A DNA stretch of 64,000 bases, from contig NC_134354.1 of the NCBI RefSeq assembly GCF_048569485.1, forward strand, positions 457,142,307-457,206,306, in the 5' to 3' direction. The notes below the pieces were generated by a model, which saw only the letters and a program-made list of their open reading frames with translations, was not told the origin of the DNA and searched no databases. This document shows, piece after piece, positions 22,194-33,635 of the stretch. Made by a program: the position numbers and the translations under genes. The DNA is from Anomaloglossus baeobatrachus (lineage: Eukaryota; Chordata; Amphibia; Anura; Aromobatidae). Each line of letters starts with the position of its first letter. The stretch's first letter is position 1.

Positions 22194-23407
22194 TTAGATA
22201 GTTCTCCAACAGGAGAGGAAAGGAGCAGACGTGTCTCACAGGTGCTCCGGTGGGAAGGAGGAAAAGTTCACATGATTGCCGTGGGTTAGAGTGCATCTGG
22301 TGCCCTCAGAACCGGCGCCATATAGGGCAGCAGGACCCTAGGGAAGATCATACTTCACGTTTGTTTTCCAGAATCTGCCTAAAAAGCTTCAAGCTTTCCT
22401 GGCCACACAGTGCCCTAAAGTACAGTGCCAGAGAGGATCCGGGGTTTTGCATAACATCTGACCCCATATAGGAACCATGGCACCTGCATATAGGAACAAG
22501 AGTACTACTCGTGAAAACCCGGGTCCCCATTTAGCTTCAAGGGAGGAACCCACCGAACACCATACCGGACTGATCTCTAAAAGGATTCGGGATCGACGGA
22601 GCTCATCTCGGCAAGTGACTGGTATTACTCAGGTGAGCGGCATCATACAAAAGTGAGTAAACAACCTGGAACTGCAGCCATAGACTCTGTTTCTTGATTA
22701 CCAGCACTGCCGTTCGGAGCCTCGGCGCCCGTCATTGCTACTCTCCTCATCATCCTCCCCGGGGCCCGCTACACCTGTGGGGAGTGATACCATCAATAGC
22801 TGCTACCACCATCTGCCCCGGAGGACAGCGACAGCAGCGGCGGACAATTACCTGGCCGCATACCACAGGTGGCGTCACGACATTCACCTCACAACTACTC
22901 CCATCATCCTTCCCCAGCTATCTTCTGTATGCCTCAGGGCAATGGAGCCAGGCTAGGCTGCACATGACAATGACAGTCGATGGCCCGGCGACGAGTAGGG
23001 TAACTGCCTGCCCTGTGGGGCGCTACAGAGGCATCCACATTACTGCTAGCACATAGGCTCTGGAAAAGAGTTATGTCTTCCTCCACAAAAAATAAACCAA
23101 GCAAAATCTATGCTGGCAGATTCAAATTCTCCTTTCCTTTCTGAGCCCCACGGCATGTCTGAAACATACTTAAAGTCCATATGTTTGGGATTTCGGTAGT
23201 GAGGGACCTGCACAATTTACAGGTTACATGTCTCCAGAAGCACGAGCTGGGCACAATGTACTGGACACTACAATGTACTGGGCACTACAATGTATTGGTC
23301 ACTACAGTGGCAGATTTGCAATTTTCATTCAGAAGCATTCATTGTTCCTTGTTTATGGAAAATACCCTTGGAGTCAAAATCTTCAGATTAGATTAAATTA
23401 TAGAGTG

Positions 23408-25246
23408 GTGTAATTTCCAAAATAGAGTCACTTGAGGGGGGATGCTGCTCTTCCGGCACTTAAGGTCTCTATACATGGAGTCTGCAAACTATTGTATGAA
23501 AATTTGTACTCTTCCTTCTGTAGTTTTGCTGTGTAGCTAAGCATTACTGTACAGCCACATGTGGTGTATTGCCATGTTCAGCACAAATTGTGCGACAGAT
23601 TTTGAGGCGATTTTTAACTATTTCTCTTTGCGAAAATGTGAAATCTTGGACAAAAACAATATTTTTGTGGTAAAAATTGAATAATTCTTTATTCACCGCC
23701 CAATGTGATAAAAATTCTGTATGGCACACTTGTGGTGTCAATATGATCACTGCACCCCTAGATTAATTCATTGAGAGGTGTATTTTTTAAAATGGGGGTC
23801 GATTGTGGAGGGTTCTGCAGATCTTATACCCCAGGGGCTCAGCCAATGTGACATGGAACCCTCAAACTATTCCAATAAAATCAACAGTATACTATGGCGC
23901 TCCTTCCCTTCTGAGCTTTGCCTCCTTTTCTGAGCTTTGTCTCAAAACACGTTTTTGACCATATATGGGTTATTGTTGCACTCAGGAGAAATTGTGTAAC
24001 AAACTCTATCATTCATATTCTCCCATTACTCTTTTTGAAAATTAAAAACTAGAAAAAGAACAACATTTTAGTGGAAAAAAAATGAATTTTCATTTACTCA
24101 GCCGAATATCATACAATTCTAGGAACCACCTAAGGATTAAAAATGCTCAACAATCTCCTAGATGAATTCCTTGAGGTGTGTATTTTCCAAAATGGGGTCA
24201 CTTGTAGGCGTTTCTGCAATTTTGGCATGTCAGGGGATCTTCAAATGTGACATGACATTTGTCATAAGTGGTATAGAGGTAACAAGGGACCAGGGCCCCG
24301 GCTATTCCTGTTCTCAGGGATACCTCTTAAGTTGAGGACGTCTGCACTGCCTTCCTGGCCCTGCTACTGGCCAGCCCTGATCTAATACCCCCTATACTCC
24401 TCCTAAGGAAAGAGACAGGAGTGGTTAAACCCATGAAAATTGACAAACAGTGGAAACAAAAACTTCATCACACAGCACACTCACACAGATGTATTAAGCA
24501 ACAAGTGATAGAGCAGGGAGGAAATGAGACAATAAACACCAGCAAAAAGGGAGACACAGCATATGGAACAGTTTAGCAGAACTATAGTCGGCATGGGAAG
24601 ATAGATTCCACCATCTTAAGAAGGTGGGGAAAAACTATGAAAGGTTTCCCAGAAAATGTGATACTAGAGGTAACCAGCAGGTTAGCAGGGATTAACTCTT
24701 AGTAGCCTGACCATTAGTGAGCACACAGTTGGTCGATGTCCGAGCCTAACTGTGCAACTCAGAGGCACCAGATATACCACAGTGTGGAGAGTCAAAGTCT
24801 GTAGTGTGAACAGTGTCTGATGCTGCCCTGAGACGAGTATTGAGCCAAACGCCTTGTGACCCTATTCCAGCCAAAATGACACTCCTTTGCTTCTGAGCTG
24901 TGCACTCAAACAATAGTTTTTCACCATATATGGGGTATTGGCATACTGAGGAGAAATTGCAGAACAAATTTTATGGTACAATTTCTCCTCTTACGGCCCT
25001 GTCATACACATAGATAAATCTGCGGCAGATCTGTGGTTGCAGTGAAATTGTGGACAATCAGTGCCAGGTTTGTGGCTGTGTACAAATGGAACAATATGTC
25101 CATGATTTCACTGCAACCACAGATCTGCCAAAGATTTATCTCTGTGTGTGACAGGTCCTTTACCCTTGTGAAAATACAATTTTGGTGTAAAGCAACATTT
25201 TTGTGGGAAAGTGTAATGTTATTTTCATGGCTCAATGTTATAAATA
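23408..25246. repeat. Tandem array of about 390 bp units, left part
   Basis: Unit starts resembling GTAGTTTCCAAAATGGGGTC at 23408, 23787 and 24178, spaced about 380-390 bp. Each unit has a segment like CCACATATGGGGTAT...AGGAGAAATTGC and one like CAACATTTTTGTGGGAAA. A foreign piece interrupts it at about 24256-24868, and the Tc1 element follows. Confidence 0.75.
24256..24868. mobile_element. Unclassified insertion in the 390 bp array
   Basis: Unit sequence breaks after GACATGACA and resumes at ATTCCAGCC. The inserted 0.6 kb begins near TGTCATAAGTGGTATAGAGG, has no open frame and no clear duplication. It could be a decayed solo LTR; not resolved. Confidence 0.35.
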
Positions 25247-26882
25247 TGTTCTGTCGCTTATCCATGTTATGTAAATAAAAGCTTATAACCTGACTTTAAA
25301 TTCATCCATTGGTTTCATAAATTACTCTTTTGAAAGCTGAAACCCTCCCAAATTTGGTTTAGGTTATGAAAATAAAGTTGCTGAAAAACTGAAATATTGA
25401 TCATTTAATGAACACAGAAAGGTCAGATTGTCGCAAGACAAAAGTTTTGTCGCCTTGTCATATAATGCACCCCATCCTAGTTTACATCCTCACCTGTGCT
25501 CACTAAATGATCGGTTAATTAGTGGATGTGTATAAAAAGAAACCCAGCACCCCAGACCTTCATTTGAACTGCAACTTGACCTCTGAGAATATGCCATAAA
25601 TCCACACTGAGACGATAGCCTTGATTATCAAGACGCTGAAGAACAGATCCACTGCAGAGGTGGCTGGCACCTCCAGCGTCAAGTACAAAGAATTAAAAAA
25701 AGATTTGAAGAGACTGGAGATGTTTTTGACAAGGCCAGGTCCGGCAGACCGCGCAAGACAACTGCTCAGGAGGAACGTTTGTTGGTTAGAAAATCCAAAG
25801 CCAGCCCCTCTTCCACTGCAGCAGAGCTCCAAAAGACCTGGTCACCTCAAGTCCCTGTGTCAACTTGAACAGTTTGTAAGATTCTGTCTCAAAATGGCCT
25901 CCATGGACGAATCAGTGCCCAGAAGCCAGCACTAAACAAAAGGCAATTAAAAAAACGTGTGGCATTCGCCAAGTCCCACAGCCTGCTAGACAGATGGACG
26001 CTGGAAAATTAGCAGAAGGTGGATTTCTCTGATGAATCTTCAGTTGAATTACACCACAGCTGCCGCAAATACTGCAGGAGACCTACTGGAACCAGTATGG
26101 ATCCAGAAAACAGTTAAGTTTGGTGGTGGAAAGATCATGATCTGGGGTTACATTCAGTATGGGGGTGTGCAAAACATTTGCAAGGGGGAAGGCAATATCA
26201 ATAGCCTAAAATATCAAGACGTATTAGCTACCTCTTACATTCCCAATCATAAAAGGGGTCAAATTCTGCAGCAGGATGGTGCTCCATCTCATACATCCAT
26301 CTCTACAACAATGTTCCTCCTGGCAAAGAAGATCAATGTGCTCAAGGACTGGCCAGCCCAGTCACCAGACATGAACATCATTGAGAATGTTTGGGGTAGG
26401 ATGAAAGAGGAAGCTTGGAAGACAAAACCAAAGAATCTAGATGAACTCTGGGAGGCATGTAAGACTGCATTCTTTGCTATTCCTGATGACTTTATCAATA
26501 AATTGTATGAATCATTGTTGAACCACATGGATGCAGTCCTTCAAGCTCATGGAAGTCACACAAAATATTAAATATGGCTCGAATAGCACCACAACTTCAT
26601 TCACCAATTTTATGCAACATATCTTTGTACTAGAAGTTAATTATTTGTTTGAATCTCACATTACTTTCTGTGGGCGACAAAACTATTGTCTTGCCAAAAT
26701 CTGACCTTTCTGTGTTCATTAAATGATCAATATTTCAGCTTTGCAGCAACTCTATTTTCATAACCTAAACCAAATTTGGGAGGGTTTCAGCTTTCAAAAG
26801 AGTAATTTATAAAACCAATGGATGAATTTAAAGTCAGGTTATAAGCTTTTATTTACATAACATGGATAAGTGACAGGGACTG
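25247..26882 (+). mobile_element. Tc1-family DNA transposon, degraded
   Basis: About 1.64 kb with long terminal inverted repeats (about 170-190 bp): CTTATCCATGTTATGTAAAT at the left and its complement at the right. The right end reads CAGTCCCTGTCAC inward from TA, the standard Tc1 end. TA dinucleotides flank both sides. It sits within the 390 bp tandem array, with about 70 bp of the unit missing at the junction. Confidence 0.85.
25560..26571 (+). pseudogene. Tc1 transposase pseudogene
   Basis: Transposase relic. The first part (25560-26030) has lost its frame several times, but KSKASPSSTAAELQKTW-like remnants can be read. From 26032 an open stretch of 179 codons ending at 26571 keeps the C-terminal catalytic half: GGGKIMIWGYIQYGG, LQQDGAPSHTS, WPAQSPDMNIIENVW. 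The second Asp (in QQDGAPSHTS) and the Glu (in NIIENVW) are separated by 35 residues, against 34 in classical Tc1. The N-terminal DNA-binding part is not intact, so the protein cannot be made. Confidence 0.85.
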
Positions 26883-26883
26883 T

Positions 26884-28440
26884 AGTTTCCAAAATGGGGT
26901 CACTTATCTGGGGTTTCCACTGTTTAGGCATATCAGCAACTCTACATACAAGACATTGCATCCACTATCAATTCCAGCCAAATTTGCTTTCCTAATGTCA
27001 AATGGTGCTACTTCCCTTCCAAGCCCAGCTGTGCACCCAAACAATAGTTTTCCACCACATATGGGGTATCAATGTACTCAGGACAAATTGCACATTGTAA
27101 CATGCATTTTCTCTGGTTACTATTGTGAAACTAAGAAATTTGGGATTGAAGCAACATTTTTGTGGGAAAAACTGGATTTTTTTATTTTCATAGCTCAATG
27201 TTGTAAAACTCTCTGAAGCAGCTGTGGGTTAAAGGTTCTCACCACACAGAGTTAAATTCCTTGTTAGACCTAGTTTACAAAATGTGGTCCCTTGTGTGGA
27301 TTTTCTAACATTTAGGTACATCAGGGACTCTGTAAACATGACATTGCATCCACTATCAATTACAGCCAATTTTGCATTCTAAATGTCCAATGATGCTTCT
27401 TCCCTTCCGAGACCTGCCATGCAACTCAAATAATAGTGTTCCACATATGGGATATCGGCATATTCACGAGAAATTGCACCACAAATTGTACAGTGCATTT
27501 TCCCTGTTACCTTTGTTAAAATAAAAAATTGAGGCTAAAGCAACATTTTTGTGCGAAAAATTAGGTTTTTTTATGTTCATGGCTCAACATTATAAAATTC
27601 TGTGAAGCACCTGAGGGTTCAAGGAGCTCAACTCACATGTAGATAAATTCGTTGAGGGGTGTAGTTTCCAACTTGGGGTCACTTTTGGGAAGTTTCTACT
27701 GTATAAGCACATCAGGAGTTATGCAAGCATGACATGGCGTCTGGAACAGTTTCCAGGCAATTTTGCATTCAAAAAGTCAAATGGTGCTCTTTTCCTTCCA
27801 AGCCCTGCCATGTGCCCAAACAGTAATTTGACACCACATATGGGGGATCGGCATATTCAGGAGAAAGTACATATCAAATTGTATTGTGATTTTTCTCCTG
27901 TTACCGTTTTGAAATAAAAATTTGGGGCTGAAGCAACATTTTTGTGGGAAAAATTATTTTTTTAATTTCATGGCTCAACATTTTAAAATTCTGTGAAGCA
28001 CCTGGGGGCTTAAGGTGCTCACACACATCTAGATAAAATCCTTGAAGAATGTAGTTTCAAAAATGGGGTCACTTGTGTTTTTGTAACTGTGCTTAGGCAC
28101 ATAAGGGTCTCTGCAGATAGGACATGACATGATTTCAACCAATTGTGCTTTTCTCTTTCAAGTCCTGCTGTGTGCCCAAACAGTAGTTTTCCACCATATA
28201 TGGGATATAAGCATATTTAGGAGAAATTGCATAGAAAACTCTATGGTGCATTTTCTATGTCTCCCTTGTTCCCCAAAAATTTGGCGCAAAAATTAAAATT
28301 GTGGAAAAAAAGTACAATTTTCATTTCTCTTTTCACATTGCTTTAACGCATGTGAAACATCTGAAGCGTTATTAAACTTCTTGAATGTGGTTTTGAGTCG
28401 TTTGAGCAGTTCAGTTTTTAGAATAGTGTCACTTTTGAGT
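26884..28440. repeat. Tandem array of about 390 bp units, right part
   Basis: Unit starts at about 26884, 27270, 27660, 28050 and 28410, spacing 360-390 bp. Each unit contains CCTTCCAAGCCCTGCC-like, CCACCACATATGGGG and GCAACATTTTTGTGGGAAAA segments. The units differ from one another by many changes, so the array is old. Confidence 0.8.
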
Positions 28441-28959
28441 ATTTTCTGCCACCTAGACTTCGCAAAGTCACTTCAAATGTGATGTGGTCCCCCAAAAAAT
28501 AGTTTGTAAATTTTGTTGGAAAATGAGAAATTGCTGATAAACTTAAAATTAACCCTTCTAACTTCCTAACAGAAAAAAAATCTTTAAAAAATAGTACTGA
28601 TGTGAAGTAGGCATGTGGTAAATGTTATTTATTAACTATTTTGTATGACATAACTCCATCGTTTAAGGACACAAAAATTAAACTTTTGAAAGTTGCCAAA
28701 TTTTTAAAATTTTTCCAAATTTCCAATATTTTTTACAAAAAGCATTATTCTAAGTTTACCACTAACATGAAGTACAAAATGTCCCGAACAGACAGTGTCA
28801 GAATCACTGGGATCAGTTACATAGGTTGAAAAAAGATCTAGGTCCATCTAGCTCAACCTTCCTCCACCAATTAAATATGTTTTTATTAAGTCATTTATAG
28901 TTGATGAAATCCAGAGTTATTACCTCATAAAGTGACACTGGTCAGAATTGAAAAATATT

Positions 28960-29340
28960 GGCCTTGTCAGAAATGTGAAAACAGACTGGGGGTGAAGGGG
29001 TTTTACAAATAACATAATAAAAATCTATTCAATTTTTTTTGTAATCATACTGACCTGAAAAATCATGTTGCCGTGTTAATTTTAATGCAAAATGAATAGT
29101 AAAAAAAATGAAACCTAAAAAGTAACAATGGCAGAATAGTGGGGGTTTTTTTCAACATTTCTCTATTGTACCTTAATTGAAATACTTTTTTATTCTTTTT
29201 CAGTACATTATATAATACAATCAATCAAATGATATATCTCATGTTACCAAAAAACAAGCCCTCATACAGCTATTTCAACAGAATTCTAAAAAAAAAATGT
29301 TATGGCTCTTGGAAGAAAAGGAGGAAAAAGCAAAACTGCC
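28960..29340. repeat. Dispersed repeat fragment
   Basis: Holds CATACTGACCTGAAAAATCATG and, near 29255, ACAAGCCCTCATACAGCTAT then TTATGGCTCTTGGAAG. The same order of phrases is found at 50270-50540, so both are copies of one dispersed repeat. Confidence 0.55.
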
Positions 29341-29543
29341 AAAACAAAATATTGCTACACCCAGGGGTGGCTCCAGGTTTTTGTGGGCCCTGGGTGAAAG
29401 AGTCTCAGTGGGCCCCATCCACACGTAGACATGCACAGATACATACACATACAGAGAGTAGTAGAGAATGGGTTTCACAGCCGCGCCAAAAGACTACTGG
29501 ATTCTTCTCAGATTAATGTTTCTTTTATTTCATAACAGGTCAA

Positions 29544-29584
29544 GTCTACGTGTTTCAGGAGAACACAGCTCCCTTCTTCAGGAC
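29544..29584 (-). ncRNA. Hammerhead-like motif, left arm
   Basis: Minus-strand counterpart of 29621-29661: GTC, CTGAAGA, an AGGGAG/TTCTCCT hairpin, GAAA, then GAC. The stem III hexamer is less well kept than in the right arm. Confidence 0.45.
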
Positions 29585-29620
29585 AAACCAGCAAAGAATC
29601 ATCAAATCATTTGCTGGTTT

Positions 29621-29661
29621 GTCCTGAAGAAGGGAGCTGTGTTCTCCTGAAACGCGTAGAC
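29621..29661 (+). ncRNA. Hammerhead-like motif, right arm
   Basis: GTC (29621-29623) and GAC (29659-29661) form a short stem I. The core CTGAAGA is 29624-29630, stem II pairs AGGGAG with TCTCCT, GAAA is 29649-29652 and the palindrome ACGCGT is 29652-29657, with cleavage predicted after A 29658. Stem I is only 3 bp as seen, so activity is uncertain. Confidence 0.55.
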
Positions 29662-30467
29662 TTGACCTGTTATGAAATAAAAGAAACATTAATCTGAGAA
29701 GAATCCAGTAGTCTTTTGGCGCGGCTGTGAAACCCATTCTCTACTACTCTCTGTTATCTGCCTCATGGGGACCGCTGCCGGGACTTGGTGTTACATGCTG
29801 CTATAGGTGTTGTGACTGTCACATACACATACAGGCATATGTACACATATATATTTAAAGAGAAGTTCACAAAAACACATATAAATAGACATAAATCTAG
29901 ACACAGTCATGTACACTGACATACATAGATACACATCATACATGCACACACAGACACATTAGAGATATTTCTAATATTGGGAAGCCAGCAACAGCCCCAT
30001 TCACATCCCCCACTTGTCTCCATCCAGCTCCTCCTGGGCATGTGTTTGAGCCACGCTGATTGATGGCCGTCACTAACAGACATGGCCACACATAGAGCAC
30101 ACTGACACTGCTGTATATACATCACAAGAGAGGCTGGGGACATACACATTACTGGGGGGCATACATATTACTGAGAAAAGGGGTATACAGCAATGGGGGG
30201 GCATACAGATCCAGAGTGGGTCATACAGCTCTGGAGGGGGGCAGTGCCTCTGAGGTAGAGGGACAAACAGCTCTGAGGTGGAGGGTGACATGCAGCTCTG
30301 GGGTATACAGCTCTGGGGTGGGGGGTGACATACAACTCTGGGGGGTATACAGCACTGGGGTGGGGGGACACACAGCTTTTAGGGGGTATACAGCACTGGG
30401 GTGGAGGGGACATACAACTCTGGGGGTATAGTAGTACGCAGCCCACATATTCCTCCATATAGTGTTA

Positions 30468-30690
30468 TGAAGCCCCCATATTGCATTATGCAGCCCCCAT
30501 ATTGCACTATGCAGCCCCCATATTGCACTATGCAGCCCCCATATTGCACTATGCAGCCCCCATATGGCACTATGCAATCCCCATATGGCACTATGCAACC
30601 CCCATATGGCACTATGCAACCCCTATGTAACATTAAGCAGCCCCCATATAACATTAAGCAGCCCACATATAGCACATTGCAGACCCATAT
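30468..30690. repeat. 21 bp minisatellite
   Basis: About ten imperfect copies of a 21 bp unit like CAGCCCCCATATTGCACTATG. Open frames across it are repeat artefacts. Confidence 0.85.
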
Positions 30691-31075
30691 CGTATTAGGC
30701 ACCCTCATGTAGTATACAGCCCCCATATAGCACAATGTAGACTCAGATAGCATTCGGCACCTTCATGTAGTATACAGCCCGTATATAGCACAGTGCAGAC
30801 CTAGATAGCATTAGGCACCTTCATGTAGTATACAGCCTGTATATCGCACAATGCAGACACAGATAGCATTAGGCACCTTCATGTAGTATACAGCCCGTAT
30901 ATAGCACAGTGCAGACCCAGATAGCATTAGGCACCTTCATGTAGTATACAGCCTGTATATAGCACAGTGCAGACCCAGATAGCATTAGGCACCCTCACGT
31001 AGTATACAGCCTGTATATCGCACAATGCAGACCCAGATAGTATTAGGCACCTTCATGTAGTATACAGCCCCCATA
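30690..31075. repeat. 58 bp minisatellite
   Basis: About six to seven copies of a 58 bp unit containing TAGGCACCTTCATGTAGTAT and GCACAGTGCAGACCCAGATAG. Confidence 0.85.
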
Positions 31076-31946
31076 GTTGTCTGGCCACAGTAATTTAATA
31101 CATACTTCTCCTCATTCCCCCACTGATCGGTCTCCTCAGCGTGTCCATTACTGTCGCTCGCTCTGACCTCACTACAGGCGCGCAGTGTTGACGTCACCGC
31201 GCTCTGCTGCTGAGCTGTCAAAGAGCCTACAGACACAGAGGGAGAATGATGAGAGGCAGCGTGCCACTCCATCTCATCATTTATTGCTTTCACTTGTATC
31301 GGCAACTGCGATGCCAATACAATTGAAAGTGCGATCCTCAGCGGGGGGAGGCCAGCGATGGTGAGGGCACCGGGCCTCCCTGAGTAGCGGTGACTTGTCC
31401 TGCCACTGCCAGTGGGCAACCCCGGCAGCCCAGGGCCCCGGCATTTGACCGGGTTTGTTGGGGTTAAGACCCCGCACACTGTGTACATCTGAACATTGCT
31501 TGTGTAAAGCAAAGGTGAATAAAGATTAATTTATTTATTGGATTGTTGCCATTGTTGAATATGCAATGAATACAAGGGGATCATATGATTAATTCTGGTA
31601 TGCCACTGCCTTCTGTTCTGAAGGTTATGGAGTTGGCATGATTTAAAAGCTTTTTTATTTTCAGATGGAAAGGTTTGATAAAGTAGTGGCACTTGTTGCA
31701 ACTAGAGGAATATGTATTTTATCTACAAATAAAAGTTATTGATATGAAATTAGCGCTAATTTTATTTATATGTGAAAAATGGTTGTAAAATATTAGAAAA
31801 ATATGGCTGAATTTGATAGGCTCCCCTTAAATATTAGACTCGATATCAACAGTTTAATGTGTATGGTGGCCACCATCAGAAGATTAACAGGGGAGTTAAG
31901 GATCCTGCATGGTAGGTTTTGTACTGTTGATCTTTTTGCTCTCTAA

Positions 31947-32144
31947 GGCTGGAATCACACTTGCGTGGGACTCACGCGTGGATCGCATCACATTGCCTGG
32001 ATCGGGCTGTTAGATCTCCTGACAGGAGCAAGTCAGATGTATGTATTTCTATGCAGCTGACCCGCTCCTGTTGTGAGAGCCGGCGGCTGGTGTGAGTAGT
32101 GCGATACGATCCTTATGCGAGTCACACACAGTATTACTCCAGCC
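31947..32144. mobile_element. Short MITE, TSD TAA
   Basis: 198 bp. Ends GGCTGGAATCACACTTGCG and ATTACTCCAGCC are inverted, flanked by TAA (31944-31946, 32145-32147). Confidence 0.75.
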
Positions 32145-33095
32145 TAAGAAAAAAGCTGCTAGAGGAAGAGTCTGGCAGCAGCTCTGTTATAGAGAATGCA
32201 GAAATGATCAACCAGCTAACACTCCTATGTATGGGGGAGTAGAGCGTGATAACTGCAGGCCTAACGATTGGCTAATTCATTGTTCAGTTGATATCTAAAG
32301 TGTATGTCAGACTTATAGAGGCAAAGCTACATATGGGTTGTCTAATATTACAACTTTATTCCTTTATTCCATTAATTTCAACAGAAATGTGGACAGATAT
32401 GGCACTGTTAGGTTCAAAGCATCAACGGTTTTTGTAATACTGTTCAAAACCTTATTCTAGTGGCACACAATGCCTTTTTCAGACAAATTCTGCTTGGTGC
32501 CCACCTAAAAAGTGCTCTAAAGTGCCAGAAATAAAGGACATATACAAAAATATTTAAAATTTCTTTTTTTATTCCCTTCATATTTTCAAAGCCTAAATGC
32601 GATTAAAAGATGTAACCAGTCTATTCCTTTGGTGGCTCACTACTAGTGTACACAATTTTGAAAAAACAAAAAATCTCGGTGGCCTGAAGAAAAAGACGTT
32701 TATTAAGACATAAAAATATATGTTTCAGGAAAAACATGGGCACTGTCTTTTACCAGAAAAACCTCTGCCAGTATGCCAGCATCTAAAAGACATTGAGTAC
32801 AAATACCCTTCAATTGTTTTCTAGCTTTCAAATGCTTGAATCTGAACAACATAGAAGAATGAAAGGAAAATGTGAAGTCATATAATATGACAAAGAATAT
32901 AAAAGATTTTAGATTGCAATGTCAGATACAGGTCGTATCCCAATACACATTATTTCCACGGAGGAAGGGGAAAAGATAATAAAAAATATATTCTATTACT
33001 AAACCATTCTTACAAGCTGTAACATAAAAATAGCAGGGTATAAAATTCATATATAATGGAACATAGCGAGGCAAACCTCACTTATAAACACTCAC

Positions 33096-33375
33096 TTTGA
33101 AAATTGTTGTTCCGGGCTCCTTTCCAGCCAATGTATTACTATCAACCATTTCTGCAATCTTTGGGTCTTCTACCTGCATGAAATCATTTACCAGATCTGT
33201 AACTTCCACGAGCCAATTTGGGCCCAACATTGTGATAACTTGGTCAGTGCCTTCTGAAGAAGTTGTATGGAATTGGGTAAAGACTTGTAGAGTGGCATGC
33301 TGATACTGAAGAGTGCAACCCCGGTTTAACCTTTTATCTTCTTCATCATCATCGTCATCACTGTCACGTACCGAC
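33096..33375 (-). CDS. TMEM132E: TMEM132E exon (third from the end)
   Basis: 280 bp; acceptor TTTATGGCAG (AG at 33377-33376) and donor GTGAGT at 33095-33090. The first G completes a codon of the upstream exon, then the frame reads SVRDSDDDDDEEDKRLNRGC, LQYQHATLQVFTQF, MLGPNWLVEVTDLVNDFMQV and KEPGTTIFK. These are typical of the TMEM132 ectodomain (QYQ..TV.V.TQF, LG.DW.V..T.L). The acidic run (five Asp, then two Glu) is followed by KR. No stop or frame break. Upstream exons are not found in the rest of the window, so they lie beyond 64000 or were missed. Confidence 0.93.
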
Positions 33376-33591
33376 CTGCCATAAAATACAAGTATAAGAA
33401 CATAGCGTCAATAATAAAAGCATTATAGAAGTTTCAGACACAAACATTTAACCCTTGACTTTAAAAATGCTCGAATTGATAATATCCATTAAATAGGGCG
33501 TATGCAGAACTTCTCATCCTTTCTACTATACAGTATTGTATATTTCTATATATATTATATATCTCAAAAGCTGTCTATGGAATTTTCAGCT

Positions 33592-33593
<2 letters not shown>

Positions 33594-33634
<41 letters not shown>

Positions 33635-33635
33635 A
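33594..33635. repeat. (ATT)n microsatellite
   Basis: An uninterrupted run of about 14 ATT triplets; a shorter interrupted ATT tract lies at 37599-37628. Confidence 0.95.

Larger units (their letters stand above)
18178..23027 (+). mobile_element. Solo LTR, split by a 3.7 kb nested insertion, TSD GAGG
   Basis: Fossil record: begins TGTGGCGCCCCTGAGG, ends GGGGCGCTACA, 4 bp duplication GAGG (18174-18177, 23028-23031). LTR sequence proper is about 18178-18474 and 22194-23027, roughly 1.13 kb in total. It contains CCGCATACCACAGGTGGCGTCACGA as in the 7103-11310 LTRs. Confidence 0.8.
29455..29820. mobile_element. Asymmetric fold-back retroposon with hammerhead-like motifs
   Basis: Arms of about 145 bp are near-perfect complements (from AGAGAGTAGTAGAGAATGGG to its complement at about 29726-29752). 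The right side runs on about 70 bp unpaired (CATGGGGACC...GTTGTGACTGTC). An exact 14 bp duplication ACATACACATACAG flanks it (29441-29454, 29821-29834). Each arm has a hammerhead-type core near the apex. The short loop separates two copies of CTGGTTTGTCC. Confidence 0.75.
29350..31470. repeat. Composite repeat with internal minisatellites
   Basis: Begins near GGGGTGGCTCCAGGTTTTTG and ends near CCCAGGGCCCCGGC. Inside are ACATACACATACA-type short repeats, GGGTATACAGCACTGGGGTG repeats (about 30150-30430), a 21 bp array and a 58 bp array. It hosts the fold-back at 29455-29820. No coding evidence; element class unknown. Confidence 0.45.
13362..33095 (-). other. TMEM132E intron (19.7 kb)
   Basis: On the minus strand it starts GTGAGT (33095-33090) and ends GGATAG (AG at 13363-13362). 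It is mainly a stack of inserted elements. Gaps with nothing recognised are about 14600-15100, 17757-18173, 23032-23400, 28450-28950, 31510-31940 and 32150-33095. Confidence 0.9.

Noticed and set aside
3800-33375. TMEM132A or TMEM132D as the gene identity
   Set aside because: The ectodomain is compatible with several members, but the tail (HHWVFLGNGQPLR, HGRGDGSSGG, YDAVPG) fits TMEM132E best from memory.
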